The notes beneath the pieces were generated by a model. The model saw only the letters and a list, made by a program, of their open reading frames with translations, made no database searches and was not told the DNA's origin. This document shows, in pieces, positions 55,525 through 63,883 of a stretch of DNA of 64,000 nucleotides. A program made the translations under genes and the position numbers. This DNA is from Brenneria sp. hezel4-2-4 (GTDB lineage Bacteria; Pseudomonadota; Gammaproteobacteria; Enterobacterales; Enterobacteriaceae): contig NZ_JABJXS010000004.1 in the NCBI RefSeq assembly GCF_013155275.1, positions 124,001-188,000 of the forward strand. Reading direction: 5' to 3'. Each line of letters opens with the position of its first letter. Positions within the stretch are counted from its first letter, which is position 1.

Positions 55525-57279
55525 ATGGCTGGACGAATTCCACGCGTATTTATTAATGACCTGCTGGCTCGCACCGACATCGTCGATCTTATTGACGCGC
55601 GCGTCAAACTGAAAAAGCAGGGCAAGAATCACCATGCGTGCTGTCCGTTTCACCACGAAAAAACTCCCTCGTTCACCGTAAACGGCGACAAGCAGTTCTA
55701 CCATTGTTTTGGCTGTGGCGCACACGGTAACGCCATTGACTTTTTAATGAATTACGATCGTCTCGAATTCGTTGAAAGCATTGAAGAATTAGCCACCATC
55801 TATGGTCTTGAAGTGCCGTATGAAACCGGCACCGGGCCAACCCAGTTTGAGCGTCATCAGCGGCAAAGCCTGTATGAACTGATGGGGCAACTGAGTTCGT
55901 TCTATCAGCAAACGCTAAGCCAGCCTGTCGGCGCTCCCGCGTTGCAGTACTTGCAACAGCGAGGATTGAGCGCCGAAGTAATTAGTCATTTTGCGATTGG
56001 TTTCGCGCCGGCCGGCTGGGATAACGCCTTAAAGCGTTTCGGACGCAATAATGACGATCGCAGCACATTGAACGATGCCGGCATGTTGGTGACTAACGAT
56101 CAGGGCCGTACTTACGATCGTTTCCGTGAACGCGTGATGTTCCCTATCCGGGATAAGCGGGGGCGGGTCATCGCATTTGGCGGACGGGTATTAGGCGATG
56201 GCGTGCCGAAGTATCTGAACTCGCCGGAAACGGAAATTTTCCATAAAGGCCGCCAGCTCTATGGCCTGTATGAAGCGCAGCAAAACCATCCGGAACTGAA
56301 GCGGTTGCTGGTGGTTGAAGGGTATATGGATGTCGTCGCCCTGGCGCAGTTTGGTATTGATTATGCGGTTGCGTCGCTGGGAACCTCCACCACAGCCGAT
56401 CATATTCAGTTACTCTTTCGCGCCACCGATCAGGTCGTCTGCTGTTACGACGGCGACCGGGCCGGGCGGGAAGCGGCATGGCGGGCGCTGGAAACCGCGC
56501 TACCCTATTTAAATGACGGCCGTCAGTTACGCTTTATGTTTCTGCCGGATGGCGAAGATCCCGACACGCTGGTGCGCAAAGAAGGCAAAGCCCTTTTCGA
56601 ACAGCGAATGGAGCAGGCTTTGCCACTGTCGCAGTTTATGTTTGAAACGCTGCAACAGCAGGTGGACATGAGTTCTCCTGATGGACGCACGAAGCTCAGC
56701 ACGTTGGCGCTGCCCTTGATTGGTCAGGTGCCAGGTGAAACGTTACGCTTATATTTACGCCAGCAGTTGGGCAATAAGCTGGGTATCCTGGATGACAGCC
56801 AGTTAGACAGGCTGTTGCCCAAAGTGGCTGAACATGCTCAGCCCTATCAGCCTCCGCAGCTAAAAGTCACAACTATGCGTATACTTATAGGGCTATTAGT
56901 TCAGAACCCAAGACTTTCAGCGGAAGTTCCCGAACTGGCGCTGGAAGACATAGAAGAGAGCAAAGTGGCTGGCCTGTCCCTGTTTCAGGATCTGGTTAAA
57001 ACCTGCAACGCCAGCCCCGGAATGAATATGGGTCTGCTGCTTGAGAAATATAGAGACAGCAAATACCGGAAGCAACTTGAAACCATGGCTTCCTGGAACC
57101 ATATGATCGAAGAAGATGAGCTGGACGATAAGTTCAGAATAAGCCTGGCGGAACTCTACGATCAACTGTTGAAACAACGTCAGGAAACATTAATCGCCCG
57201 TGAGAGAACGCACGGGCTTAACGCCAAAGAAAGAAAAGAGCTTTGGTCGTTGCAACTGGCCTTAACCAGAAAAAACTGA
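55525..57279 (+). CDS. dnaG: DNA primase DnaG
   Basis: DnaG makes RNA primers for lagging-strand DNA synthesis. The 584-residue protein has a zinc-binding domain (CCPFHHEKTPSF, CFGCGAHGNAI), the RNA polymerase core with TOPRIM motifs (VVEGYMDVVAL, YDGDRAGREAA) and a C-terminal helicase-binding domain from about residue 435. E. coli DnaG is 581 residues. It is the middle gene of the rpsU-dnaG-rpoD operon. Confidence 0.97.
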   Translation: MAGRIPRVFINDLLARTDIVDLIDARVKLKKQGKNHHACCPFHHEKTPSFTVNGDKQFYHCFGCGAHGNAIDFLMNYDRLEFVESIEELATIYGLEVPYETGTGPTQFERHQRQSLYELMGQLSSFYQQTLSQPVGAPALQYLQQRGLSAEVISHFAIGFAPAGWDNALKRFGRNNDDRSTLNDAGMLVTNDQGRTYDRFRERVMFPIRDKRGRVIAFGGRVLGDGVPKYLNSPETEIFHKGRQLYGLYEAQQNHPELKRLLVVEGYMDVVALAQFGIDYAVASLGTSTTADHIQLLFRATDQVVCCYDGDRAGREAAWRALETALPYLNDGRQLRFMFLPDGEDPDTLVRKEGKALFEQRMEQALPLSQFMFETLQQQVDMSSPDGRTKLSTLALPLIGQVPGETLRLYLRQQLGNKLGILDDSQLDRLLPKVAEHAQPYQPPQLKVTTMRILIGLLVQNPRLSAEVPELALEDIEESKVAGLSLFQDLVKTCNASPGMNMGLLLEKYRDSKYRKQLETMASWNHMIEEDELDDKFRISLAELYDQLLKQRQETLIARERTHGLNAKERKELWSLQLALTRKN

Positions 57280-57434
57280 TTATTGCGGCTTAATTGCCGA
57301 TAAATAGCAGGGTCGAGCCCTGCAAAGAGCCGCTACGGGGTCCGCGGCGATAAGAAAAAATGCCCTAATGCTATTGTTGGCATATTACGCCGACCGACAC
57401 CAACCCAAATACTCTGAAGTGTGGATACCGTCTT

Positions 57435-59273
57435 ATGGAGCAAAACCCGCAGTCACAGCTAAAGCTACTTGTCACCCGTGGTAAGGAGCAAGGCTACCTG
57501 ACCTATGCTGAGGTCAATGACCATCTGCCGGAAGATATCATCGACTCCGACCAGATCGAAGACATCATCCAGATGATTAATGACATGGGCATCCAGGTGA
57601 TGGAAGAAGCGCCGGATGCGGATGATCTGTTGCTGGCAGAAAATACCAATGACGCAGACGAAGATGCGGCAGAGGCTGCTGCTCAAGTGTTATCCAGCGT
57701 TGAATCGGAAATCGGTCGTACCACCGATCCGGTTCGTATGTACATGCGTGAAATGGGTACCGTCGAATTGCTGACGCGTGAAGGCGAGATCGATATCGCC
57801 AAACGTATTGAAGACGGTATCAATCAGGTTCAATGTTCTGTCGCAGAGTACCCGGAAGCGATTACCTATCTGCTGGAACAGTACGATCGTGTTGAAGCCG
57901 GCGAAAGCCGCTTATCCGATCTGATCACCGGATTTGTCGATCCCAACGCGGAAGAAGACATTGCGCCAACCGCGACGCACGTTGGCTCTGAGCTTTCCAG
58001 CGAGGAGATGGATGACGACGATGACGAGGAAGAAGAAGATGACGACAGCGATGACGATAACAGCATCGATCCGGAACTGGCCCGTCAGAAATTTACTGAA
58101 TTGCGTGAGCAATATGAAACGACGCGTCAGGTCATCAAGACCCACGGTCGCAGTCATGCAAAATCGGCACAAGAAATTCTGAATCTGTCTGAAGTCTTTA
58201 AGCAATTCCGCCTGGTGCCCAAACAGTTTGATTTCCTGGTCAGCAGCATGCGCTCCATGATGGACCGCGTTCGTACTCAGGAACGTCTGATCATGAAACT
58301 GTGCATCGAACAGTGCAAAATGCCGAAGAAAAACTTCGTCACCCTGTTCGCCGGCAACGAGACCAATGACTCCTGGTTTAGCGCAGCCATTGCGATGGCT
58401 AAACCGTGGTCTGAAAAACTGCATGACGTAGAAGATGACGTCAAACGCAGCTTACAGAAGTTGCATCAGATCGAAGAAGAGACCGGTTTAACCATTGAGC
58501 AGGTTAAAGACATCAACCGTCGTATGTCGATCGGCGAGGCGAAAGCCCGCCGCGCCAAAAAAGAGATGGTTGAAGCAAACTTACGTCTGGTTATTTCCAT
58601 CGCCAAGAAATATACCAACCGCGGCTTGCAGTTCCTCGACCTGATTCAGGAAGGCAACATCGGCCTGATGAAAGCGGTGGACAAGTTTGAATATCGCCGT
58701 GGTTATAAGTTCTCAACCTATGCGACCTGGTGGATCCGTCAGGCTATTACCCGCTCGATCGCCGATCAGGCGCGCACTATCCGTATTCCGGTACATATGA
58801 TTGAGACCATCAACAAACTCAACCGTATATCGCGCCAGATGCTACAGGAAATGGGACGTGAGCCGACGCCGGAAGAGCTGGCTGAACGTATGCTGATGCC
58901 GGAAGACAAGATCCGTAAAGTGCTGAAGATCGCCAAAGAGCCGATTTCGATGGAAACCCCGATTGGTGATGACGAAGATTCGCATCTGGGTGACTTTATC
59001 GAAGACACCACGCTGGAGCTGCCGCTGGATTCCGCCACATCGGAAAGCCTGCGTTCGGCAACGCACGACGTATTGGCCGGTCTGACCGCGCGTGAAGCGA
59101 AAGTGCTGCGTATGCGTTTCGGTATCGACATGAATACCGACCATACGCTGGAAGAAGTCGGCAAGCAGTTTGATGTCACCCGTGAACGTATTCGTCAGAT
59201 CGAAGCGAAAGCGTTGCGTAAACTGCGCCACCCAAGCCGTTCAGAAGTGCTGCGCAGCTTCCTGGATGATTAA
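57435..59273 (+). CDS. rpoD: RNA polymerase primary sigma factor RpoD (sigma-70)
   Basis: RpoD directs RNA polymerase to housekeeping promoters. The 612-residue protein has region 1.1, the acidic non-conserved insert (about residues 190-215, rich in Asp and Glu), regions 2.3-2.4 with [19 protein letters not shown], region 3, and the region 4 helix-turn-helix [21 protein letters not shown]. It is one residue shorter than in E. coli. A strong terminator follows. Confidence 0.98.
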   Translation: MEQNPQSQLKLLVTRGKEQGYLTYAEVNDHLPEDIIDSDQIEDIIQMINDMGIQVMEEAPDADDLLLAENTNDADEDAAEAAAQVLSSVESEIGRTTDPVRMYMREMGTVELLTREGEIDIAKRIEDGINQVQCSVAEYPEAITYLLEQYDRVEAGESRLSDLITGFVDPNAEEDIAPTATHVGSELSSEEMDDDDDEEEEDDDSDDDNSIDPELARQKFTELREQYETTRQVIKTHGRSHAKSAQEILNLSEVFKQFRLVPKQFDFLVSSMRSMMDRVRTQERLIMKLCIEQCKMPKKNFVTLFAGNETNDSWFSAAIAMAKPWSEKLHDVEDDVKRSLQKLHQIEEETGLTIEQVKDINRRMSIGEAKARRAKKEMVEANLRLVISIAKKYTNRGLQFLDLIQEGNIGLMKAVDKFEYRRGYKFSTYATWWIRQAITRSIADQARTIRIPVHMIETINKLNRISRQMLQEMGREPTPEELAERMLMPEDKIRKVLKIAKEPISMETPIGDDEDSHLGDFIEDTTLELPLDSATSESLRSATHDVLAGLTAREAKVLRMRFGIDMNTDHTLEEVGKQFDVTRERIRQIEAKALRKLRHPSRSEVLRSFLDD

Positions 59274-59296
59274 CCGATATCCAGATTGTCGTCTCT

Positions 59297-59329
59297 GAAA
59301 ATAACCCCGGTCTCCCGGGGTTATTTTTT
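59297..59329 (+). terminator. rpoD terminator
   Basis: AAAATAACCCCGG-TCT-CCGGGGTTATTTTTTG forms a 13-bp stem with a T-run, 23 bp after the rpoD stop. The A-run at its left lets it also stop convergent mug. Confidence 0.92.
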
Positions 59330-59351
59330 GTCGCAGCCTTTTGCCCAGCGC

Positions 59352-59855
59352 TTATCGGCTGGCGTGTAATGCCTGATACAACGCCTGATAAGACGCGACC
59401 AGCGACGCCAGCGTAGCGCGGTTCAGCCCGCTGGGATTGGGCAGTACCCACACCTGAGTTTCGCCAATCGTCAACGCCTGACGTCCCCATGCGACCTTAT
59501 TAACACCAAACGCCTGACTGAACGCCTGCTTTCCCAGCACCGCAAGAGCCTGCGGCTGATAACGCCTCATCTTTTCAACAATGGCTTCACCGCCCTGCAA
59601 GAGTTCATTGCGCGCCAGTTCGGTCGCTTCTGTCGTCGGCCGCTCCACCAGCATGGTGATCCCGCATCCGGTATCCAACAAATGCTCCTCCTCCTGTGGC
59701 ATGAGCAAACGTTCGGTAAACCCGGCCTGATAAATCACCTTCCAGAAGCGGTTACTGGGATTGGCAAAATGGTAGCCATGATGGGCCGTCGATAATCCCG
59801 GATTGATGCCACAGAAAACAACCTGAAGATTTGTTGCCAGAATATCCGCGATCAT
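59352..59855 (-). CDS. mug: G/U mismatch-specific uracil DNA glycosylase Mug
   Basis: Mug removes uracil and ethenocytosine from mismatches in double-stranded DNA. The 167-residue protein has the active-site segment [20 protein letters not shown], with Asn in the catalytic position, and the later [12 protein letters not shown] loop that inserts into the helix. E. coli Mug is 168 residues. It converges on rpoD. Confidence 0.94.
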   Translation of the reverse strand: MIADILATNLQVVFCGINPGLSTAHHGYHFANPSNRFWKVIYQAGFTERLLMPQEEEHLLDTGCGITMLVERPTTEATELARNELLQGGEAIVEKMRRYQPQALAVLGKQAFSQAFGVNKVAWGRQALTIGETQVWVLPNPSGLNRATLASLVASYQALYQALHASR

Positions 59856-59955
59856 ACTGCCTCTTTACGCTATGTTTTCCGCTGTTATCGCAAAATCTGA
59901 CAATAATAACAACAAGCTATCTTGCATAGAAAACAGCCATCCAGCCGACCAACTA

Positions 59956-59985
59956 TAGACCTTCCCCTGCACATTACCGTATAAT
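59956..59985 (+). promoter_or_regulatory. Promoter of tRNA-Ile(CAU)
   Basis: TAGACC and a perfect TATAAT are 18 bases apart. The -10 element ends 12 bases before the tRNA 5' end, and a GC-rich CGTCGCCCG discriminator, typical of stringently controlled tRNA promoters, lies between. Confidence 0.7.
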
Positions 59986-59997
59986 CGTCGCCCGTCC

Positions 59998-60073
59998 GGC
60001 CCCTTAGCTCAGTGGTTAGAGCAGTCGACTCATAATCGATTGGTCGTTGGTTCAAACCCAACAGGGGCCACCA
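59998..60073 (+). tRNA. ileX: tRNA-Ile2 (CAU, lysidine type)
   Basis: The 76-base gene begins GGCCCCTTAGCTCAG and ends GGGGCCACCA. The anticodon loop CTCATAA gives CAU, and the sequence matches E. coli tRNA-Ile2 rather than a Met tRNA. TilS is known to convert the C34 to lysidine so that AUA is read as Ile. It marks the left border of the accessory region that follows. Confidence 0.95.
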
Positions 60074-60080
60074 GCATTTC

Positions 60081-60120
60081 AAGGAGTTAGATGAGAAATC
60101 GTCTGACTCCTTTTTCGTTT
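60081..60120 (+). terminator. Terminator after tRNA-Ile(CAU)
   Basis: AAGGAGTTAGA and TCTGACTCCTTTTTCG pair with one G-U pair, followed by a T-rich tail, seven bases after the tRNA. Confidence 0.85.
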
Positions 60121-60174
60121 TATATGAATTGGGTCAGGTAATGGATCAGGTAAGGAATTGCCTCCCTGCCCTCT

Positions 60175-60731
60175 TCATCTCGCTGCCAGCATCCCCGGAT
60201 AGTGCTTCACTACGATATCATTCATCTTTTCTGTCAGGTCGCCCCGTTTAAAAGTGATGTGCGCAGTTCCCTTCTGAAAGTAACGAATGCTAAAAAACTC
60301 ATCTTCGTAAACATCCTTCGAAGGGTTGTCCCGAATATGATCCATCAATCGGATAGTAACATCGCCACGGTTGTCGGGAATCGGTTTGCCATCAAGCAGA
60401 AACAGCATTCTTTCCAGGTCCGCCAGTTGATCCCGCCGCCAGCCCCAGTTTAAGCTAAAGCCCCAGCGGTTATGCGTCACCAGATTGTTGACGATGATCT
60501 TTTTGCCGAAGCTGCATGGGCTATTGGTTTTGTAATCCCACGACAGCCCTTTGAATATGTTGATGATGCCACGCTCAAAGACATCCATTTTGTTCAGATG
60601 TAGCTGCTCAAACGTAGTGAGTATATTCGCCAAGCTGATTGCAGGGAGGTCTCCCTCCTCCAGGTTCTTATGCCACTGGTCACGGGCCTCAGCATCCATC
60701 AAGGCCATCATGCCGGATTTCAACATCCATA
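60175..60731 (-). pseudogene. DUF4942 gene, 5'-truncated and joined to cbtA
   Basis: The frame carries the C-terminal half of a DUF4942 protein: SGMMALMDAEARDQWHKNLEEGD, ILTTFEQLH, VFERGIINIFKGLSWDYKTNSP, YEDEFFSIRYFQKG and the end KHYPGMLAAR. Full-length family members have roughly 100 or more further N-terminal residues, which are missing here. Upstream of about 60731 the frame runs into sequence belonging to the cbtA reading frame. In E. coli islands a DUF4942 gene normally follows cbtA, so a deletion has fused the two. Function of the family is unknown. Confidence 0.75.
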
Positions 60732-61064
60732 AAAGCAAACACACCTGCCGGGAGTGGCAAGACGCATTATGCGATGAATAAAAAGAGTGGAAAGTGCGGA
60801 GATAAAAATCAGGAATGGCGTCTGCTCCTGCCAACTGAAACCCTTACGATCAGTGCGTACCAGTTCATAACGTTCCACCAGGAAATTCACTGCATCGGCA
60901 AGTGTTATTCCCGCTTCAATATGTTCCTGAATGGCTGCGTCGTTATGGAAGGGCGTGTCGTTGAGCGTGAGACCGTAATGGTACTCCAGCAGATACGTTA
61001 AGCCTTGCACAGGCGACAGGCGTGACGAAACCGGCACCGTGGCCGGTACTGATGAAATGCGCAT
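60720..61064 (-). pseudogene. cbtA/yeeV-type toxin gene with replaced 3' end
   Basis: The first 80 or so residues match the CbtA family of type IV toxins, which block FtsZ and MreB assembly: [47 protein letters not shown] and [12 protein letters not shown]. After that the protein continues in an unrelated frame ([20 protein letters not shown]) to a stop inside the DUF4942 remnant. The normal end, with DILRARR and a following segment, is gone. The toxin is therefore probably inactive, which fits the loss of its antitoxin upstream. Confidence 0.75.
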
Positions 61065-61100
61065 GGGTTAAGTCCTGATAAAAGAAGAAGAGTGAGGCCG

Positions 61101-61202
61101 TTACTGGGTTGCTGAAGCTTGAGGATAAATAGCGATATAAACGTAACCGCAACTGGCACAGGTATCTGCTATGCAGGTGAATTCAGCAAGATGGATGGTC
61201 AC
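61101..61202 (-). pseudogene. Remnant of cbeA/yeeU-type antitoxin
   Basis: Thirty-three codons before the cbtA start encode FTCIADTCASCGYVYIAIYP, which aligns with the C-terminal LTCxADTLxSCxYVYLAVYP of the CbeA antitoxins. The frame is blocked just upstream by TAG and TAA at the junction with the IS1-like sequence. The position, 36 bp before cbtA, is the normal one for the antitoxin gene. Confidence 0.75.
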
Positions 61203-61203
61203 C

Positions 61204-61429
61204 TGATGTTACTATGATAACCAGCGACGACTGGGGAAGTTATGCCAGAGAAGTGCCGAAGGAGAAGCACCTGAAAGGAAAGATTTTTACGCAACGGATT
61301 GAGCGTAATAATCTGACACTCCGTACCCGAATCAAACGTCTGGCACGCAAAACGATTTGCTTCTCACGCTCCATCGAGGTCCACGAAAAAGTCATCGGCT
61401 CCTTCATCGAAAAGTATATGTTCTACTAA
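61204..61429 (+). mobile_element. IS1-family transposase (InsB) 3' remnant
   Basis: About 72 codons encode the C-terminal part of an IS1-type transposase: KGKIFTQRIERNNLTLRTRIKRLARKT, CFSRSIEVHEKVIGSFIEK. This is the conserved region ending the DDE domain (TQRIERxNL, SxExHDKVIG in IS1). The N-terminal two thirds and both terminal repeats are missing. Its left edge is the point where the cbeA homology stops, so the insertion or a later deletion removed most of the antitoxin gene. Confidence 0.8.
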
Positions 61430-61444
61430 TTAGATGCATCATCC

Positions 61445-61579
61445 ATGAATTATTATAGAACAGTAATTTTTGGTAAAGAAATGAGGGGGCGTGAAATTGA
61501 AAACTTGTCTATTATTATTAATTCAGCATTTAAACTAAAACACTCATGGAGCAAAAGAATATATGTCGATAAGGATTAA
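61445..61579 (+). CDS. Small open frame overlapping the start of the pore-forming protein gene
   Basis: A 44-codon ATG frame (starting MNYYRTVIFGKEMRG and ending in KRIYVDKD) runs to 61579 and overlaps the next gene start by 17 bp in another frame. No strong ribosome binding site precedes it and I do not recognise the sequence. It could be a leader that couples translation, part of decayed DNA, or chance. Confidence 0.2.
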   Translation: MNYYRTVIFGKEMRGREIENLSIIINSAFKLKHSWSKRIYVDKD

Positions 61580-62444
61580 TGTAACAACATCTGGAGAACA
61601 AAGTTCAATTTCTACCAGTGCTGTAGGTGTTGTTAGAAACATCATTAGTGATACGGAACGTAATACATTTCAATTGAATGACAACCAATTAAAACGTGCA
61701 TTTGAAATAACTCTTGGGCGCTGGCCTAACGATGCTTTCTTGCGAAGCCCCACGCCGTGGGGCGATTTATATGATAGATTTAATTGGCAACAAGTACAAC
61801 GAACACTGCGTCCCAGAAATATCCGAGTTCTAAGCCAGACATCACGCCCGGAAATCGTGTTAACACAAGATTTTATTAACAATAGTTCAGTTGCTGGAAC
61901 CTTTGACGCCAGTATCTCTCAAACTGTAGAGAATACAGTGACCTCAACCTGGAGTACAGGTGGTGCATTAACGGTTGGGCATTCTGTTGAATATGGAATT
62001 AACTTCTTAGGGACTGGCGTTACCGGGAATAGCTCTATTTCTTATACACAAGAATGGGGGGTTGGAGGCTCCCGCTCAACGTCTGTAACATTAGGTATGC
62101 AATCTGGCGTGACGATACCGTTAGGGCCGGGGCAAGCAGTAACTGCGGAATTAGTTGCTACCCGTGGAACGATGCGAATTCAAGTTGAATATATCGCATC
62201 CCTTCAAGGGCATGCAGCGGCAAACTACAACCCGCCTCATAACGGCCATCATTTCTGGCGGGGCGTTTTATCCAGGATGATGAGCGAGACTAATATAAGT
62301 AATTCGGTTGTATCAACTGAGACCATCAATATAGGCTTTTATTCTCACTCACAAATTATTCTGAGAGATAAACGCACGAAGCAGATAGTTAGAGTTGTTG
62401 ATCTTGATATGCTTGGTGTAAGCGATGAAGATGTAAAAAATTAA
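61563..62444 (+). CDS. Aerolysin/ETX-MTX2-like beta-pore-forming protein
   Basis: This 293-residue protein has the signature of the aerolysin-like pore-forming core. From about residue 98 to 215 there is a long run of alternating Ser/Thr and hydrophobic residues: ISQTVENTVTSTWSTGGALT, VGHSVEYGINFLGTG, NSSISYTQEWG. Then the VTIPLGPGQAVTAELVATRG strand follows, as in ETX_MTX2 and related proteins. The segment around 125-165 would be the membrane-inserting hairpin. The N-terminal 95 residues, with LGRWPNDAFLRSPTPWGDLY, may be a receptor-binding head; I do not recognise it. There is no signal peptide. Base composition is lower in GC than the core genes. The best alternative is a related membrane-damaging or defence protein. 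Confidence 0.7.
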   Translation: MSIRINVTTSGEQSSISTSAVGVVRNIISDTERNTFQLNDNQLKRAFEITLGRWPNDAFLRSPTPWGDLYDRFNWQQVQRTLRPRNIRVLSQTSRPEIVLTQDFINNSSVAGTFDASISQTVENTVTSTWSTGGALTVGHSVEYGINFLGTGVTGNSSISYTQEWGVGGSRSTSVTLGMQSGVTIPLGPGQAVTAELVATRGTMRIQVEYIASLQGHAAANYNPPHNGHHFWRGVLSRMMSETNISNSVVSTETINIGFYSHSQIILRDKRTKQIVRVVDLDMLGVSDEDVKN

Positions 62445-62446
62445 CT

Positions 62447-62474
62447 AAAAAGGGGCGGCATTTGTCGCCCTTTT
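62447..62474 (+). terminator. Terminator after the pore-forming protein gene
   Basis: AAAAGGGGCG-GCATTTGT-CGCCCTTTT forms a stem with one G-U pair, directly after the stop, so the gene is probably transcribed alone. Confidence 0.75.
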
Positions 62475-62498
62475 GGTTGTCCCTGACTAGCGTTTACA

Positions 62499-62661
62499 GG
62501 GGTCAGTTTGGATATCGAATCTATGGTCACTCCCGTTTTTGCAACACTGATTTTCGACGATATCATTGGCTTACTTAAATCTATCCGGCGTCTGAATCGC
62601 ACCACGATGAGTTCCGCACCTGATGAACCTCAGAATAATTATACTGAAGTGGACTGACCCC
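62499..62661. repeat. Inverted GGGGTCAGT/ACTGACCCC ends, possible IS remnant
   Basis: GGGGTCAGT at 62499-62507 and ACTGACCCC at 62653-62661 are a perfect 9-bp inverted repeat, 163 bp outer to outer. IS3-family ends often carry TGACCCC-like sequence. No transposase is readable between them. It may be the collapsed remains of an insertion sequence or a MITE. Confidence 0.35.
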
Positions 62662-63000
62662 ACCCCGGTAGACGATCCTGCCCTATCAATCATTGGTTCT
62701 GGCGCTAGAGTCAAATCTCTGACCTCTTTCACGACCCCTGGCAATGAAGATAATAGTTTCCCTGAAGGGAATATATTTTCCCCCAACATCTGACCTCCTG
62801 TTTTAAGTTAACTGGTCATGCTCATATAGCTATTCTGCTATTAATAGCGAAATAGCAATGAACTTGAATTAAGGCAAAAAATATAATTAATCTGCACGAT
62901 CATTTTTTGCTGATCCAGGGTATTAATCTGGTAACCAGATGAAAAACCATCTAGTATTATCGAGCATTGTTCCAGAAGAGTAAGTCGCTCAGCAGCCAGC
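62662..63000. other. Gene-free decayed stretch before the higB remnant
   Basis: These bases hold no convincing gene. A 72-codon minus-strand frame (to 62789) has no motif I recognise. The last 50 bases may encode further, badly mutated parts of the higB-like toxin. Confidence 0.4.
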
Positions 63001-63105
63001 CGCATCATGATGCTGCACAGCTTCGTGAAGAAGACACAGAAAACGCCCGCCCGCGATCGCTAAAAAGCCGAAGCCAGAATGAAGGAGGTAAAGAATAACT
63101 GGTAA
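63001..63105 (+). pseudogene. HigB/RelE-type toxin remnant
   Basis: RIMMLHSFVKKTQKTPARDR matches the C-terminal part of HigB-like (RelE superfamily) mRNA interferases, where LLHgFvKKTqKTP is the hallmark. A stop at 63061 ends the frame. In another frame EARMKEVKNNW then continues to the stop at 63103, the normal C-terminal helix. At least one frameshift and the loss of the N-terminal part make it a pseudogene. It lies directly before the antitoxin gene, the usual toxin-first order. Confidence 0.7.
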
Positions 63106-63115
63106 AAAGAACGTC

Positions 63116-63395
63116 ATGACTCACGACGAAATGATCAAAAGGATGCTGGCAGCCCCTGAGATCAAAGCCGAATATGACAATCTTGAGGCTGAGTTTTCCC
63201 TGCTGGATGAATTGCTGCAAGCACGTAAAAACGCAGGATTGACTCAGGCACAAGTCGCAAAGCGTAAGGGAACCAAAGCTACGGCGATAACCCGATTGGA
63301 AAGCGGTTTAGCGTCGGCTACAAATGTACATGCTACGCGCCCCTAAAAAATACGCTGCCGCTGTCGGTAAGAAGTTGCAGATTCGCTTGGTATGA
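63116..63395 (+). pseudogene. HigA-type XRE antitoxin, frameshifted
   Basis: The first 66 codons encode a normal HigA-like antitoxin: MTHDEMIKRMLAAPEIKAEY, LLDELLQARKNAGLTQAQVAKRKGTKATAITRLESG. After ITRLESG the frame goes astray and stops at 63346. In a shifted frame KKYAAAVGKKLQIRLV, the typical family end, continues to a TGA at 63393. A frameshift or small scramble near 63320-63345 has therefore broken the gene, although the helix-turn-helix could still be made. Confidence 0.75.
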
Positions 63396-63400
63396 CTTAT

Positions 63401-63429
63401 CGCCCCGTCTCACTGTGGGGCGTTTTTTT
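63401..63429 (+). terminator. Terminator after the higA remnant
   Basis: CGCCCC and GGGGCG pair around a 10-base loop and are followed by seven T bases, five bases after the antitoxin TGA. Confidence 0.85.
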
Positions 63430-63486
63430 AATGGCTTAGCCGCTCAATCACTAATGCTTCAACCAATATTGATTAACCGCTCGCAA

Positions 63487-63846
63487 TCACTTCTTCCCAT
63501 GCTTGTTAAGCCATGCCTGCATCTGATCGATTTCCGGCTGCTGAGCGCTGATAATCTCTTCCGCCAGTTTGCGAAGCTCGGGATCTTTGCCGTATTGCAA
63601 CTCCGTTTTGGCCATATCAATCGCTCCCTGATGATGAGCGATCATCCCCTTGGCGAACGCAACGTCAGGATCGCTGGACTGTATCCCTTCCTGCATCTGG
63701 CTATGCATCCGATCCATACCCTGCATATAGGCCTGCTGTGACTCGGTTGCATTCTCGGCATGATGGCCGCTATGCGCGCCGTCGGCCGCGAATGCGTACA
63801 AGGGCGCCACCAGGCTACCGATAATCAGTAAATTCATGCTTTTCAT
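63487..63846 (-). CDS. DUF305 periplasmic protein (CopM-like)
   Basis: This 119-residue protein has a signal peptide (MKSMNLLIIGSLVAPLYAFA) and a four-helix DUF305 domain with the metal-type motif FAKGMIAHHQGAIDMAKTEL. His and Met residues are frequent (HSGHHAEN, MDRMHSQM). DUF305 proteins such as cyanobacterial CopM bind copper in the periplasm. The CueR-class promoter upstream supports a role in copper handling; binding by this protein is inferred. Of three possible starts I chose the ATG at 63846, which has AGAGG five bases upstream. Confidence 0.82.
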   Translation of the reverse strand: MKSMNLLIIGSLVAPLYAFAADGAHSGHHAENATESQQAYMQGMDRMHSQMQEGIQSSDPDVAFAKGMIAHHQGAIDMAKTELQYGKDPELRKLAEEIISAQQPEIDQMQAWLNKHGKK

Positions 63847-63883
63847 CATCACCTCTCTCAGACCAATTGGAATACCTGTCTAA

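Noticed and set aside
62571..62789. 72-codon minus-strand frame between the pore-forming gene and the higB remnant
   Set aside because: I recognise no family; it spans the inverted-repeat end and is probably chance.
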